25,739 bases of DNA from Bermanella sp047628755 (lineage in GTDB: Bacteria; Pseudomonadota; Gammaproteobacteria; Pseudomonadales; Oceanobacteraceae), in the NCBI GenBank assembly GCA_047628755.1, contig JBLHVV010000040.1:1-25739 (forward strand), written 5' to 3'. This document shows, one piece after another, positions 8,779 to 16,362 of the stretch. Position 1 is the stretch's first letter. Each line of letters begins with the position of its first letter. The position numbers and the translations under genes are program-made. The notes below the pieces were generated by a model. That model saw nothing but the letters and a program-made list of their open reading frames with translations, was not told where the DNA came from and did not search any database.

Positions 8779-9261
8779 ATGGATTTTCCAGCAATAGTAG
8801 ACATCGAAGCCTCTGGCTTTGGCCGCGGTAGCTATCCAATAGAGGTAGGTATTGTATTAGAAGATGGCAGTATTCATGCCATGTTGATCAAGCCCGCAGA
8901 CGGCTGGGATCATTGGGACGAGTCAGCAGAAAAGATTCATGGTATTAGCCGTGAGCATTTAAAAGAGAATGGCTTGCCAGTTAGAGAGGTTGCTATTTTT
9001 TTAAATGACCTTTGTGGGGGCCAAACTCTTTATACTGACGCATGGAGCTTTGACAGCTCATGGATAGGTCGCTTGTTTGATGAGGCTGAAATTGTTCAGA
9101 AATTCAAGTTGGATACCATCACTCGATTGTTAAATGAAAGTGAATTAGAAATTTGGAGCGATGTAAAAGATGCAACTATTAAAAAAATGGGTTTAGTTGT
9201 ACATCGTGCAGATAATGACGCAACAATTTTACGAGAAACATTTAAGACTATTAAAAGTTAA
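8779..9261 (+). CDS. DnaQ-superfamily 3'-5' exonuclease
   Basis: A 160-residue protein that is essentially one DEDDh exonuclease domain. Exo I is DIEASGFG with D8 and E10; Exo II is TDAWSFDSSW with D92; Exo III is HRADNDATIL with H142 and D147. The residue pattern predicts a metal-dependent 3'-5' nuclease. It lacks the extra regions of DNA polymerase III epsilon, RNase T or oligoribonuclease, and I cannot name its substrate. Conserved-looking features specific to this small group are the CGGQTLYTDAW stretch and WDESAEKIHGI. It lies 88 bp after the ATPase gene on the same strand and is followed by a strong terminator, so it may be the last gene of that transcript. The ATG is preceded by GAAGG at a suitable distance. 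Confidence 0.85.
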   Translation: MDFPAIVDIEASGFGRGSYPIEVGIVLEDGSIHAMLIKPADGWDHWDESAEKIHGISREHLKENGLPVREVAIFLNDLCGGQTLYTDAWSFDSSWIGRLFDEAEIVQKFKLDTITRLLNESELEIWSDVKDATIKKMGLVVHRADNDATILRETFKTIKS

Positions 9262-9282
9262 TATTAAACGTTCTTTCAATCA

Positions 9283-9317
9283 AACAATAAAGGCAGCCCT
9301 AGGCTGCCTTTATTGTT
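9283..9317. terminator. Strong bidirectional intrinsic terminator
   Basis: A perfect 16-bp inverted repeat (9283-9298 with 9302-9317) with a GC-rich core GGCAGCC/GGCTGCC and a 3-nt loop. T-rich flanks on both strands (TTTATTGTT) suit termination in both directions. It sits between the convergent exonuclease gene (ends 9261, +) and the epimerase gene (ends 9344, -). Confidence 0.92.
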
Positions 9318-9343
9318 AATGGCAGTACCACTAATAATTAATA

Positions 9344-10228
9344 TTACAGCTGCTTAAACCTAAATGCATCGTCAATAAAATTGTGATTAAAAATAAACCC
9401 TTTTTCTATTAATACACTGGGTAAAACTCGACTACTGCCCAGCAATAATAAATCTCCCATTTCACCAAATATTGCTTTTACAACAAATTCTGGCATAGGG
9501 AATATTGTAGGTCGATTTAATGCACGTCCCAGAGCTTTGGTAAAATTTTGGTTACTCACAGGTGTAGGGGAGGTTAAATTTACCGGACCTGAAACATCAC
9601 TATTAAGCAAAAATTCTATAGCTCTTAGTTCATCACTTAAGCTAATCCAACTCATATACTGCTGCCCACTGCCGACTCTACCCCCCAGCCCTAATTTGAA
9701 AGGCAATAACATTTTTTTAAGAGCCCCTCCCTTGGGAGTAATGACAACTCCAGAACGCATGAGCACAGTACGTATACCCGCTGTTTTAGCTGGTAAGGCT
9801 GCTTGTTCCCATGGGTCAACTATCTTGCTTAAAAAATTATTACCTAATGGGCTCTTCTCATCTACGGTATGACTGCCAGTATCGCCATAAAAGCCGATAG
9901 CACTGGCACTTAAAAATACTTTGGGTGGGTTAGGTAACTTAGCAATTGTACGAGCCAGTAGATCGGTGCTGTTGATACGGCTTTGGGTGATTTGTTGCTT
10001 GCGTTCTGGGCTCCAGCGTTGGTCACCGATATTCACCCCATTTAGATTAATTACAGCATCTAATTCTATGTTCGAATCGAGTTGAATGTGTCCAGTGCTA
10101 GGGTCCCAGTTAAAAGAACTGTCTTTATTATTTCTATTTAGAATAAAAACAGAATGCCCTTGTACCTTCAAGTAAGGAACAAGTTCCGAGCCAATTAAAC
10201 CGCTGGCCCCACTGATTAATATATTCAT
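9344..10228 (-). CDS. yfcH: TIGR01777-family NAD(P)-dependent epimerase (YfcH-like)
   Basis: Extended short-chain dehydrogenase/reductase of 294 residues. The nucleotide-binding loop GASGLIGS starts at residue 7. The family hallmarks follow: NLNGVNIGDQRWSPERK with the R-W pair, LSASAIGFYGDTG with the tyrosine of the active site, RSGVVI, LGLGGRVGSGQQYMSWI and the C-terminal GDLLLLGSSRVLP. This pattern is that of the widespread YfcH/SDR39U1 group, whose substrate is not established, so the enzyme is better called a putative epimerase than given a pathway. It ends 27 bp before the shared terminator at 9283-9317. A GAGAG element lies about 10 nt before the ATG. The 252 bp upstream, to the DUF5329 gene, hold no gene and no clear signal that I could find. 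Confidence 0.9.
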   Translation of the reverse strand: MNILISGASGLIGSELVPYLKVQGHSVFILNRNNKDSSFNWDPSTGHIQLDSNIELDAVINLNGVNIGDQRWSPERKQQITQSRINSTDLLARTIAKLPNPPKVFLSASAIGFYGDTGSHTVDEKSPLGNNFLSKIVDPWEQAALPAKTAGIRTVLMRSGVVITPKGGALKKMLLPFKLGLGGRVGSGQQYMSWISLSDELRAIEFLLNSDVSGPVNLTSPTPVSNQNFTKALGRALNRPTIFPMPEFVVKAIFGEMGDLLLLGSSRVLPSVLIEKGFIFNHNFIDDAFRFKQL

Positions 10229-10480
10229 ACTTTAAAACTCTCTTTTATATGTAAGCTTATACGTTATAAGGAGTAAGTTGGATTTTATTGAGCAGTTTTA
10301 TACTGTCATTAACACTATATAGACCCTAGAAGATTCAGTTGTGATTGAGTCTAGTTGTCTTAAAGCTGATCCAGTATGTCATGGAGCATTCAATGTAAAT
10401 ATTTAACAAGTGACTCAATACTGTGGTTTTTGATAGCAATCACTGAATGAAATATAGATAAAAAAAGGCCAAGCTTGCAA

Positions 10481-10864
10481 TTAATTTAACGAGTTCCGGT
10501 AATTATCTAAAGCCCTTAATAGCCAAACCTTACTACTGAGGTTTGGCTTACCATGAACTTGTTGTTTATATCCCGCAGGACAAGTTACTGTATAGGGCTT
10601 GCCTGAAAGAGTACTTTTACTTGCGGCTTTTTCAATAAAACGTTCAGCAGACTTTATGTCACTTTTATAGAAATGATGTTTTTTTTCAATGTGTTCAAGA
10701 GCTTGAGAGGCTATATATGTATCACCGTTTCGAGTAAACATGCACTCACTGGTCTTAATATATACTTTTAAATATTTTATTTCAGCGATAAAATCTTGCG
10801 CATTTGTTAATAAGGGTAGAGCGGTAAATATAAATAGTAGAATACTTTTCATTGTTTTTCTCAT
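10481..10864 (-). CDS. Small exported DUF5329-type protein
   Basis: A 127-residue protein with an N-terminal signal peptide: basic MRKTMK, a hydrophobic core SILLFIFTALPLL, and a cleavage-like TNAQ. The mature part has EIKYLKVYIKTSECMFTRNG, then ALEHIEKKH, AERFIEKAASKSTLSGKPY and a second cysteine in TVTCPAG. These match the DUF5329 family as I remember it, with two conserved cysteines that could form a disulfide in the periplasm. Function is unknown. The ATG at 10852 (fifth codon) is preceded by GAGA at 6 nt, whereas the ATG at 10864 has no ribosome site, so a 123-residue product is possible. It lies 213 bp downstream of the alkB pair on the same strand; a link to alkane metabolism is not shown. 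Confidence 0.75.
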   Translation of the reverse strand: MRKTMKSILLFIFTALPLLTNAQDFIAEIKYLKVYIKTSECMFTRNGDTYIASQALEHIEKKHHFYKSDIKSAERFIEKAASKSTLSGKPYTVTCPAGYKQQVHGKPNLSSKVWLLRALDNYRNSLN

Positions 10865-11077
10865 AGTATTTAAGTCGTTTTATCTCTAGGCTTATTTTTC
10901 AGTTGGTGGAGTAGAATAGGTACCGGTTGCATTTTCCATTTGGGAGACCTTCTAAAAAATTGATCAAAACTGGATAAATTAAGCATATAGAAACATAGAC
11001 CGCGATGCACCTTTATAAAAAAGTCAAACTATGTTGATAATGGCTTTATGCAAATAAAAAACCCCAAACGCTAAAAC

Positions 11078-12220
11078 CTAATGGGCAGTAAGTGCCGTCT
11101 CATCATCTTTATAATAGGCTTCCACTCTTGGATTCATAAGTGCTTTCCATAATGGTGGTATCAATGCAATAACAAACATGGTTGGATAACCAAATGGCAG
11201 TTGTGGGCTGTTTTCATTGTGGCGCAATACTTGGTAGCGACGAGCAGCATAAGTATGGTGGTCACTGTGGCGCTGTAATTGAAACAAAAACATATTGGTT
11301 AAAAAAAAGTTACTGTTCCAGCTGTGTTCTGGCGTTACACGTTCGTATTTGCCATTGTCTAGCTGACGTCGATGCAGGCCATAATGTTCAATGTAATTAA
11401 TGACCTCTAATATGGTGAAAGCTATAAAGCTCTGTATAAAGAAGAACGTTATGCCCATCCAAAAATCTGCACCTAAAAATTTAAAAAATAGTCCCATCAA
11501 GAAGCAAATCACAACCGAGAACCCGTAATACCAAATCAATTCATTTTTAACACTGAAAAATGAAACGCCTTTTTTTATCAGTCGTTTTTTTTGAAGTGTC
11601 CAAGCATTTAAGAAGTTATGAACATAAGCATGCTTTAGAAAAGCATATAAACTTTGATTATATCGAGAAGAACTGGCATCCATAGGTGTTGACACATTCA
11701 CATGATGACCATATATATGTTCTATTTTAAAGCCACCATAGCTTACTAATGAAAGTAATAATCCACCACTTACCCGTTCAAGCTTAGTACTTTTATGGAT
11801 TAATTCGTGACCCATGTTAATGGCAATAATCCCACCAACAACACCCATGCTGACAGCATAGCCTAGTTGTCCAATGGAGGTTAGATGGGTCCAGTTAATT
11901 AAAAAATAACCGGTGCTAAAAAGACAGATAAAATAAAGTGGAAAGCCTGATATGGCTAAATACTGATAAAATTTATCATCATTTAACAAAGATTCTTCAT
12001 TAGCCTTTGCATTAACAGGGTCTTTACCCATTACCAGGTCAGCCACTGGTAAAACTACAAACGAAGATAGAACCACTAACCAAGGTGCTAAACCATGTAG
12101 GCCAACTTTCATGCCCAGGAAATAACTGGTGACTGGCAACAATAGAGGTACCAGAAACATCAGATAGCCATATTTTTTAATACTCAAAACTGTTTTGGGG
12201 TTGAGGAAGCTAATTAACAT
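11078..12220 (-). CDS. alkB: Alkane 1-monooxygenase AlkB, downstream copy
   Basis: Integral-membrane non-haem di-iron hydroxylase that converts n-alkanes to 1-alkanols using electrons from rubredoxin. The 380 residues contain about six membrane helices and all histidine boxes: HELIH (138-142), EHIYGHHVNVSTPMDASS (from 167), the AlkB-specific NYIEHYGLH (from 275), and LQRHSDHHTYAARRYQ (from 315). I chose ATG 12220 over the GTG at 12232. It has a purine-rich AGACAAGAA upstream and gives the same length and N terminus as the second copy. Ser53 aligns with Trp55 of the P. putida GPo1 enzyme, where small residues permit longer chains. The C terminus is short and carries no fused rubredoxin. The gene lies 197 bp downstream of its paralogue. 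Confidence 0.95.
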   Translation of the reverse strand: MLISFLNPKTVLSIKKYGYLMFLVPLLLPVTSYFLGMKVGLHGLAPWLVVLSSFVVLPVADLVMGKDPVNAKANEESLLNDDKFYQYLAISGFPLYFICLFSTGYFLINWTHLTSIGQLGYAVSMGVVGGIIAINMGHELIHKSTKLERVSGGLLLSLVSYGGFKIEHIYGHHVNVSTPMDASSSRYNQSLYAFLKHAYVHNFLNAWTLQKKRLIKKGVSFFSVKNELIWYYGFSVVICFLMGLFFKFLGADFWMGITFFFIQSFIAFTILEVINYIEHYGLHRRQLDNGKYERVTPEHSWNSNFFLTNMFLFQLQRHSDHHTYAARRYQVLRHNENSPQLPFGYPTMFVIALIPPLWKALMNPRVEAYYKDDETALTAH

Positions 12221-12335
12221 TTCTTGTCTCACATTATTTACTGTTGAAACTCTGAATATTAATTGATCAAAGTTAATAATATGATATTAGATTGTGCAGT
12301 AATAATGTATGAAGAGTTATTATGAATCACGATCG

Positions 12336-12355
12336 TCTCATACCTAAGTATGAGA
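12336..12355. promoter_or_regulatory. Perfect 8-bp inverted repeat between the alkB copies
   Basis: TCTCATAC (12336-12343) and GTATGAGA (12348-12355) flank a 4-nt spacer, giving a 20-bp operator-like palindrome about 115 bp upstream of the downstream alkB start. No T-run follows it on either strand, so it does not look like a terminator. It could bind a dimeric regulator or be an RNA hairpin in a read-through transcript. No copy of the motif was found upstream of the other alkB. Confidence 0.4.
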
Positions 12356-12417
12356 AATGTGGTCTATTTGATCTACAGAGTTATTAAAATAGCTAAACTT
12401 AGATAGAACAATACAGC

Positions 12418-13560
12418 TTAATGATCTCTAAGTGATACCGCATCATCTTTATAATAGGCTTCTACTCTTGGGTTCATAATCGCTTTCCACAGTGGCGGTA
12501 TGAGGGCAATAACGAACATAGTGGCATAACCAAATGGCAATTGAGGGCTATTTTTATAGTGGCGTAATACTTGGTAGCGACGAGCTGCATAGGCATGGTG
12601 ATCACTATGACGCTGTAATTGAAACAAAAACATATTAGTTAAAAAGAAGTTACTGTTCCAGCTGTGCTCAGGGTTGACGCGTTCATATTTACCATTTTCT
12701 AGCTGACGACGATGTAATCCGTAATGTTCAATGTAGTTAATAATTTCTAATAAGGTGAAAGCAATAAAGCTCTGTAAGAAGAAAAACGCTACTCCTATCC
12801 AAAATTCAGCACCTAGGAATTTAAAAAATACACCCATCAATAAGCTAATTACAATCGAGAATCCGTAATACCATATCAATTCATTTTTCACACTGAATAA
12901 TGAATGGCCTTTTTTTGTTAGTCGTTCTTTTTGAAGTGCCCAAGCATTTAAAAAATTATGAATATAGGCACGTGGTAAAAAAGCATAAACCCCCTGATTA
13001 TAACGAGAAGAACTTGCATCTAAAGGTGTGGATACATTTACATGATGCCCATAAAGATGCTCAATTTTAAAGCCACCGTAACTAACTAATGAAAGTAATA
13101 ATCCACCACTCACTTGTTCAAGTTTGGTATTTTTATGGATTAATTCATGGCCCATATTAATGGCAATAACACTTCCTACAACTCCCATACTAATTACATA
13201 GCCAAGTTGTCCAATGACTGTCAGCTCGGGCCAGTTAATTAAAAAATAACCTGTAGTAAAAAGGCAGATGAAATAAAGAGGAAGGCCTGCAACTACCAAA
13301 TACTGATAAAACTTGTCATTGTTTAGCATAGGCTCTTCATTAGCTTGAGCATTAACAGGATCTTTACCAATTATTAGGTCAGCCAATGGCAAAACTAAAA
13401 ATAAAAATATAAGCGTTATCCAAGGCGCCAGGCTATTTAGACCTGTTGTCATACCTAGGTAATAGCTGATGGCTGGCAATAGTAGAGGTAATAAAAACAT
13501 GAGGTAGCCATATTTTTTAATACTTAAAATCGTTTCGGGTCTGAGGATGCTTAGTATCAT
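12418..13560 (-). CDS. alkB: Alkane 1-monooxygenase AlkB, upstream copy
   Basis: Second AlkB of 380 residues, about 80% identical to its neighbour by hand alignment without gaps. All four histidine/carboxylate boxes are intact (HELIH at 138-142, GHHVNVSTPLDASS, NYIEHYGLH, LQRHSDHHAYAARRYQ). Differences cluster in the first membrane helices, roughly residues 33-70, and at the extreme C terminus, while the catalytic half is nearly identical. At the position aligned with GPo1 Trp55 it has Leu53 where the other copy has Ser53. The ATG at 13560 has AGAGAT as ribosome site. It lies 202 bp downstream of the 7TMR-DISM/EAL gene on the same strand, but a good promoter at 13608-13636 suggests its own transcription start. 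No rubredoxin gene is adjacent. Confidence 0.95.
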   Translation of the reverse strand: MILSILRPETILSIKKYGYLMFLLPLLLPAISYYLGMTTGLNSLAPWITLIFLFLVLPLADLIIGKDPVNAQANEEPMLNNDKFYQYLVVAGLPLYFICLFTTGYFLINWPELTVIGQLGYVISMGVVGSVIAINMGHELIHKNTKLEQVSGGLLLSLVSYGGFKIEHLYGHHVNVSTPLDASSSRYNQGVYAFLPRAYIHNFLNAWALQKERLTKKGHSLFSVKNELIWYYGFSIVISLLMGVFFKFLGAEFWIGVAFFFLQSFIAFTLLEIINYIEHYGLHRRQLENGKYERVNPEHSWNSNFFLTNMFLFQLQRHSDHHAYAARRYQVLRHYKNSPQLPFGYATMFVIALIPPLWKAIMNPRVEAYYKDDAVSLRDH

Positions 13561-13607
13561 TGCACTTATCTCTAAAGTTATTATTAGGGCTTGGGGCCAA
13601 TAAATTA

Positions 13608-13636
13608 AGATTAGCGACGAACTGTAGGATTGTCAA
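13608..13636 (-). promoter_or_regulatory. Sigma70-type promoter for the upstream alkB
   Basis: On the minus strand a perfect TTGACA (13636-13631) is followed after exactly 17 nt by TAATCT (13613-13608), which keeps the key first two and last bases of the -10 element. A start near 13600 would leave a 5' leader of about 40 nt before the ATG at 13560. No counterpart of equal quality was seen before the downstream alkB copy. Confidence 0.55.
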
Positions 13637-13762
13637 ACAATAAAAAGACAGGCACAGGTATTTCTGCGACCAATACGTATAATAATGGCATAAACAGAAA
13701 GTTTATGGATGGATTAGAGATGATTTTAAGTAATTAGGAAGTGATACCAAGACAGTGCTCAA

Positions 13763-16288
13763 TCATTTTGATTTGATGTGTTCTTTTTCAAATTGAATCA
13801 GAGGCACCGCAGGGCTCCAAAAATAGCCTTGAGCTTTAGAGCATTTTAATGATTGTAAGCAATGCATTTCCTCTTCTGTTTGAATACCCTCTGCTACAGT
13901 TGAAGCACCCGTTGCATGAGCTAGTTGGATAATAGCATTGGCGATACTTTGATTAGTTTGGTTATTATCTATGCCTCGAACAAACGCCATATCAATCTTG
14001 ATCTCATCTGCTTTCATAGTTTGTAAATACTGCATAGAACTGTAACCAGTTCCAAAATCGTCAATTGAGATTCTAAAACCTAACTGTTTTAATTTTCGAA
14101 TTGATTTTAAAAATAATTCTGTATTACTCAGAATGGCGGATTCGGTAATTTCTAAAACAATTTTTTCACTTTCAACACCATAATATATAATGGTGTTTTG
14201 CAGGTGAGATATAAGTTCTTCTTGCGCCATATCTAGAGCTGATAAATTAATAGACAGGTCAAAATTTTTATAAAACTCAGGTTCATTATCTTTCAAATAT
14301 CCTAGCCACTTGCAAGCATTCGCAATGACATACTTAGTGATGGAAAATACTAAACCACTCTTTTCAGCCAGTGGAATAAATATATGTGGTCCAATAATAC
14401 CTTTTTTTATGTGTTTCCAGCGTAATAAAACTTCACCACCGCATAGTGTATTATTGTTTAGTGTATATTGTGGTTGTATGTATAGTTCAAGTGAATGATC
14501 TCTAATAGCTATTTTTAGATCGGACATTAACGATACGACATCCTTAATTTTCTGGTCTTGTTCTTGTGTGTAAAATAACCAAGATACGTTTTCTTGTTGT
14601 GCAGTTAATAATGCAATTTGCGTGTGTCTGAAATTGTCTTCAAAACTAAAATTATTATCGTAAATGTTACAACCAGTAATAGTATCAATTTTTACACTCT
14701 TTATAGAATATTTTTCAAACATTGTTTTAAGCGATACTAGAATATTCTTTACATTAAGTTTTATTTCAAAATCTGTTTCGTAGTTTGGGATAGTGCTCAT
14801 TATAAAAATTTGCTCCCCGGGTAACGCAATTAAATAGATAATATCATCAGATGGTAGTGTCATTTTTACAGACCATTCTTGTTTGCTTATATATTGGCTT
14901 ATAAGTATTGACTGAACACGATAATATTCTGATAGGGCCGCAGGACCATATAAACCTACTAATTCTTTTAAGCCATGAATCTCTACAGCAATAAAAATTA
15001 ATTGATTATGTTTTTCTTGTAGTTGAGGAATTAGGTCAGGTAATATATTTTTTAAATAACTGAAATTACCAATGGCTGTATCTGGATAAGTATAAGACTG
15101 GCTAAGCATATTAAGCTCAGTATTTTTCATACGGTGGGCTAATGCAACTGAAAACATAAAAAGCTCAGTTAGTGTGCCAAATAAAAATCCATGTAAGGTA
15201 AAAAAATTGATCGGTATTAAACCTAGAACGGTACTCATACCAATAGCTCCACCGATAAGTGTAAATGCCCATGATATTAAAAAGTATTTTGCTGGTTTGT
15301 AATTATTACGATAACTTACTATTGCAATAGTTATCCCGAATACAGTGCCAAATAATTGAAATACTACAAATAATGGAATCATTATGTATTCAGGAATAAA
15401 GAAGCATAGAGCCGCGCCGATTAAGGTTAGTACCCTTATAGGCTGTATAAATCGAACAAAATTAGGTGCATTTTTTTCTATTTCTAAAAATACGGATGCA
15501 AAGTTTATAATCAAAAATATAACTAAAAAATTCATTAGCATAATATTTTGAGCCAACCAAACTTGTACTTCAATTGGGAATATTAAATATCCAAACCCAT
15601 TAAGGCCACTAAAATATAAAATAGTTAAAGCATGAAAACTCATATACCAAAAATAGGCATTACTTGGATACATGGCGTAAACAATAATATTATATAAGGC
15701 CATTACAAGTAATACGCAAATCACTCCACCCCAGAAAAAGTTAAGTCTCCTTTCGTTGCCCCGTAAGCCTTCATTGTTATAAAGGGTCATCGGCAAAATA
15801 CTTGGGCCATTGCTTTGTTTATATATTAATAAGGTTAAAGGTGTTCCGTTTTGAATATAAAATTCAAAAGCAGGTCCCTGATACCCAGTTGTTATTGATT
15901 CAGCGATTATGCTATTTGGATCTATCAAGCCAATTTCATCATACTTAATAAGAACACTCCCATCATACAAATGAAAATGAAGATGCCTAATAATATGGCT
16001 ACCGACGACTATGGTTCGGTGTTGAGGCTGGTTTGATCTGAAATTTGGTGTCAACGTAATTTTATGCCAGCTGCCATTCGGACTGGGTTTAGTAGACTCT
16101 GCATACAGTGCAGAATTAAAAAGTTGAAGTTGATTCGATTTAAGGGGGCGGTTTGTCTTAACCAGTAAAGTTGGTAGGGCACCTTCAATATCTATACTAT
16201 TGCGATCATCCACGATAATTTCGTATGCCTGAACAGTATGCGCAAGAAACAGAATAAGTGCGGAAAGTATACAGCGTGAATGCAACAT
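13763..16288 (-). CDS. 7TMR-DISM membrane sensor with degenerate GGDEF and intact EAL domain
   Basis: An 841-residue membrane-bound c-di-GMP phosphodiesterase candidate. Residues 1-21 are a signal peptide. Residues from about 22 to 165 form an extracellular domain of the DISMED2 kind, though without a crisp signature. Residues from about 183 to 385 contain seven hydrophobic helices (7TMR-DISM_7TM). Residues from about 405 to 580 occupy the place of a GGDEF domain but show no GG[D/E]EF or metal-site motif, so cyclase activity is unlikely. Residues from about 585 to 835 are EAL: EVLL replaces EALL but keeps E619, and N681, E713, the D743-D744 pair, K764, E800 and Q820 are all present. Breakdown of c-di-GMP is therefore expected, gated by an external or membrane ligand that cannot be read from the sequence. 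It is the gene immediately upstream of the alkB pair. Confidence 0.9.
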   Translation of the reverse strand: MLHSRCILSALILFLAHTVQAYEIIVDDRNSIDIEGALPTLLVKTNRPLKSNQLQLFNSALYAESTKPSPNGSWHKITLTPNFRSNQPQHRTIVVGSHIIRHLHFHLYDGSVLIKYDEIGLIDPNSIIAESITTGYQGPAFEFYIQNGTPLTLLIYKQSNGPSILPMTLYNNEGLRGNERRLNFFWGGVICVLLVMALYNIIVYAMYPSNAYFWYMSFHALTILYFSGLNGFGYLIFPIEVQVWLAQNIMLMNFLVIFLIINFASVFLEIEKNAPNFVRFIQPIRVLTLIGAALCFFIPEYIMIPLFVVFQLFGTVFGITIAIVSYRNNYKPAKYFLISWAFTLIGGAIGMSTVLGLIPINFFTLHGFLFGTLTELFMFSVALAHRMKNTELNMLSQSYTYPDTAIGNFSYLKNILPDLIPQLQEKHNQLIFIAVEIHGLKELVGLYGPAALSEYYRVQSILISQYISKQEWSVKMTLPSDDIIYLIALPGEQIFIMSTIPNYETDFEIKLNVKNILVSLKTMFEKYSIKSVKIDTITGCNIYDNNFSFEDNFRHTQIALLTAQQENVSWLFYTQEQDQKIKDVVSLMSDLKIAIRDHSLELYIQPQYTLNNNTLCGGEVLLRWKHIKKGIIGPHIFIPLAEKSGLVFSITKYVIANACKWLGYLKDNEPEFYKNFDLSINLSALDMAQEELISHLQNTIIYYGVESEKIVLEITESAILSNTELFLKSIRKLKQLGFRISIDDFGTGYSSMQYLQTMKADEIKIDMAFVRGIDNNQTNQSIANAIIQLAHATGASTVAEGIQTEEEMHCLQSLKCSKAQGYFWSPAVPLIQFEKEHIKSK

Positions 16289-16303
16289 GTTCTTTTGAAG
16301 TAC

Positions 16304-16336
16304 TCTAATTAGATAGGTGACACCTACCTAGATTAG
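16304..16336. promoter_or_regulatory. Nested inverted repeat upstream of the 7TMR-DISM/EAL gene
   Basis: The core TAGGTGACACCTA (16314-16326) is a perfect odd-centred palindrome. It is nested in outer arms CTAAT (16304-16308) and ATTAG (16332-16336). It lies 16-48 bp before the ATG at 16288 and 27 bp after the modF stop codon. No T-run follows on the minus strand, so an operator is more likely than a modF terminator. The regulator is unknown. Confidence 0.4.
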
Positions 16337-16362
16337 CTTAAATTTTGAGTATTGTTTATCTA

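Noticed and set aside
10469..10480. CAAGCTTG palindrome with adjacent A-run after the DUF5329 gene
   Set aside because: It cannot fold into a hairpin with a loop of at least 3 nt and more than 3 bp, so it is no terminator.
11048..11086. Possible terminator after the downstream alkB
   Set aside because: A T-run (GGGGTTTTTTATTTG on the minus strand) exists, but the only stem is 4 bp (CCCA/TGGG) and overlaps the stop codon, so it is too weak to annotate.
11182..11400. Plus-strand open frame rich in cysteine and histidine
   Set aside because: It is the complement of the AlkB histidine-box region; the pattern arises from antisense codons of a conserved gene.
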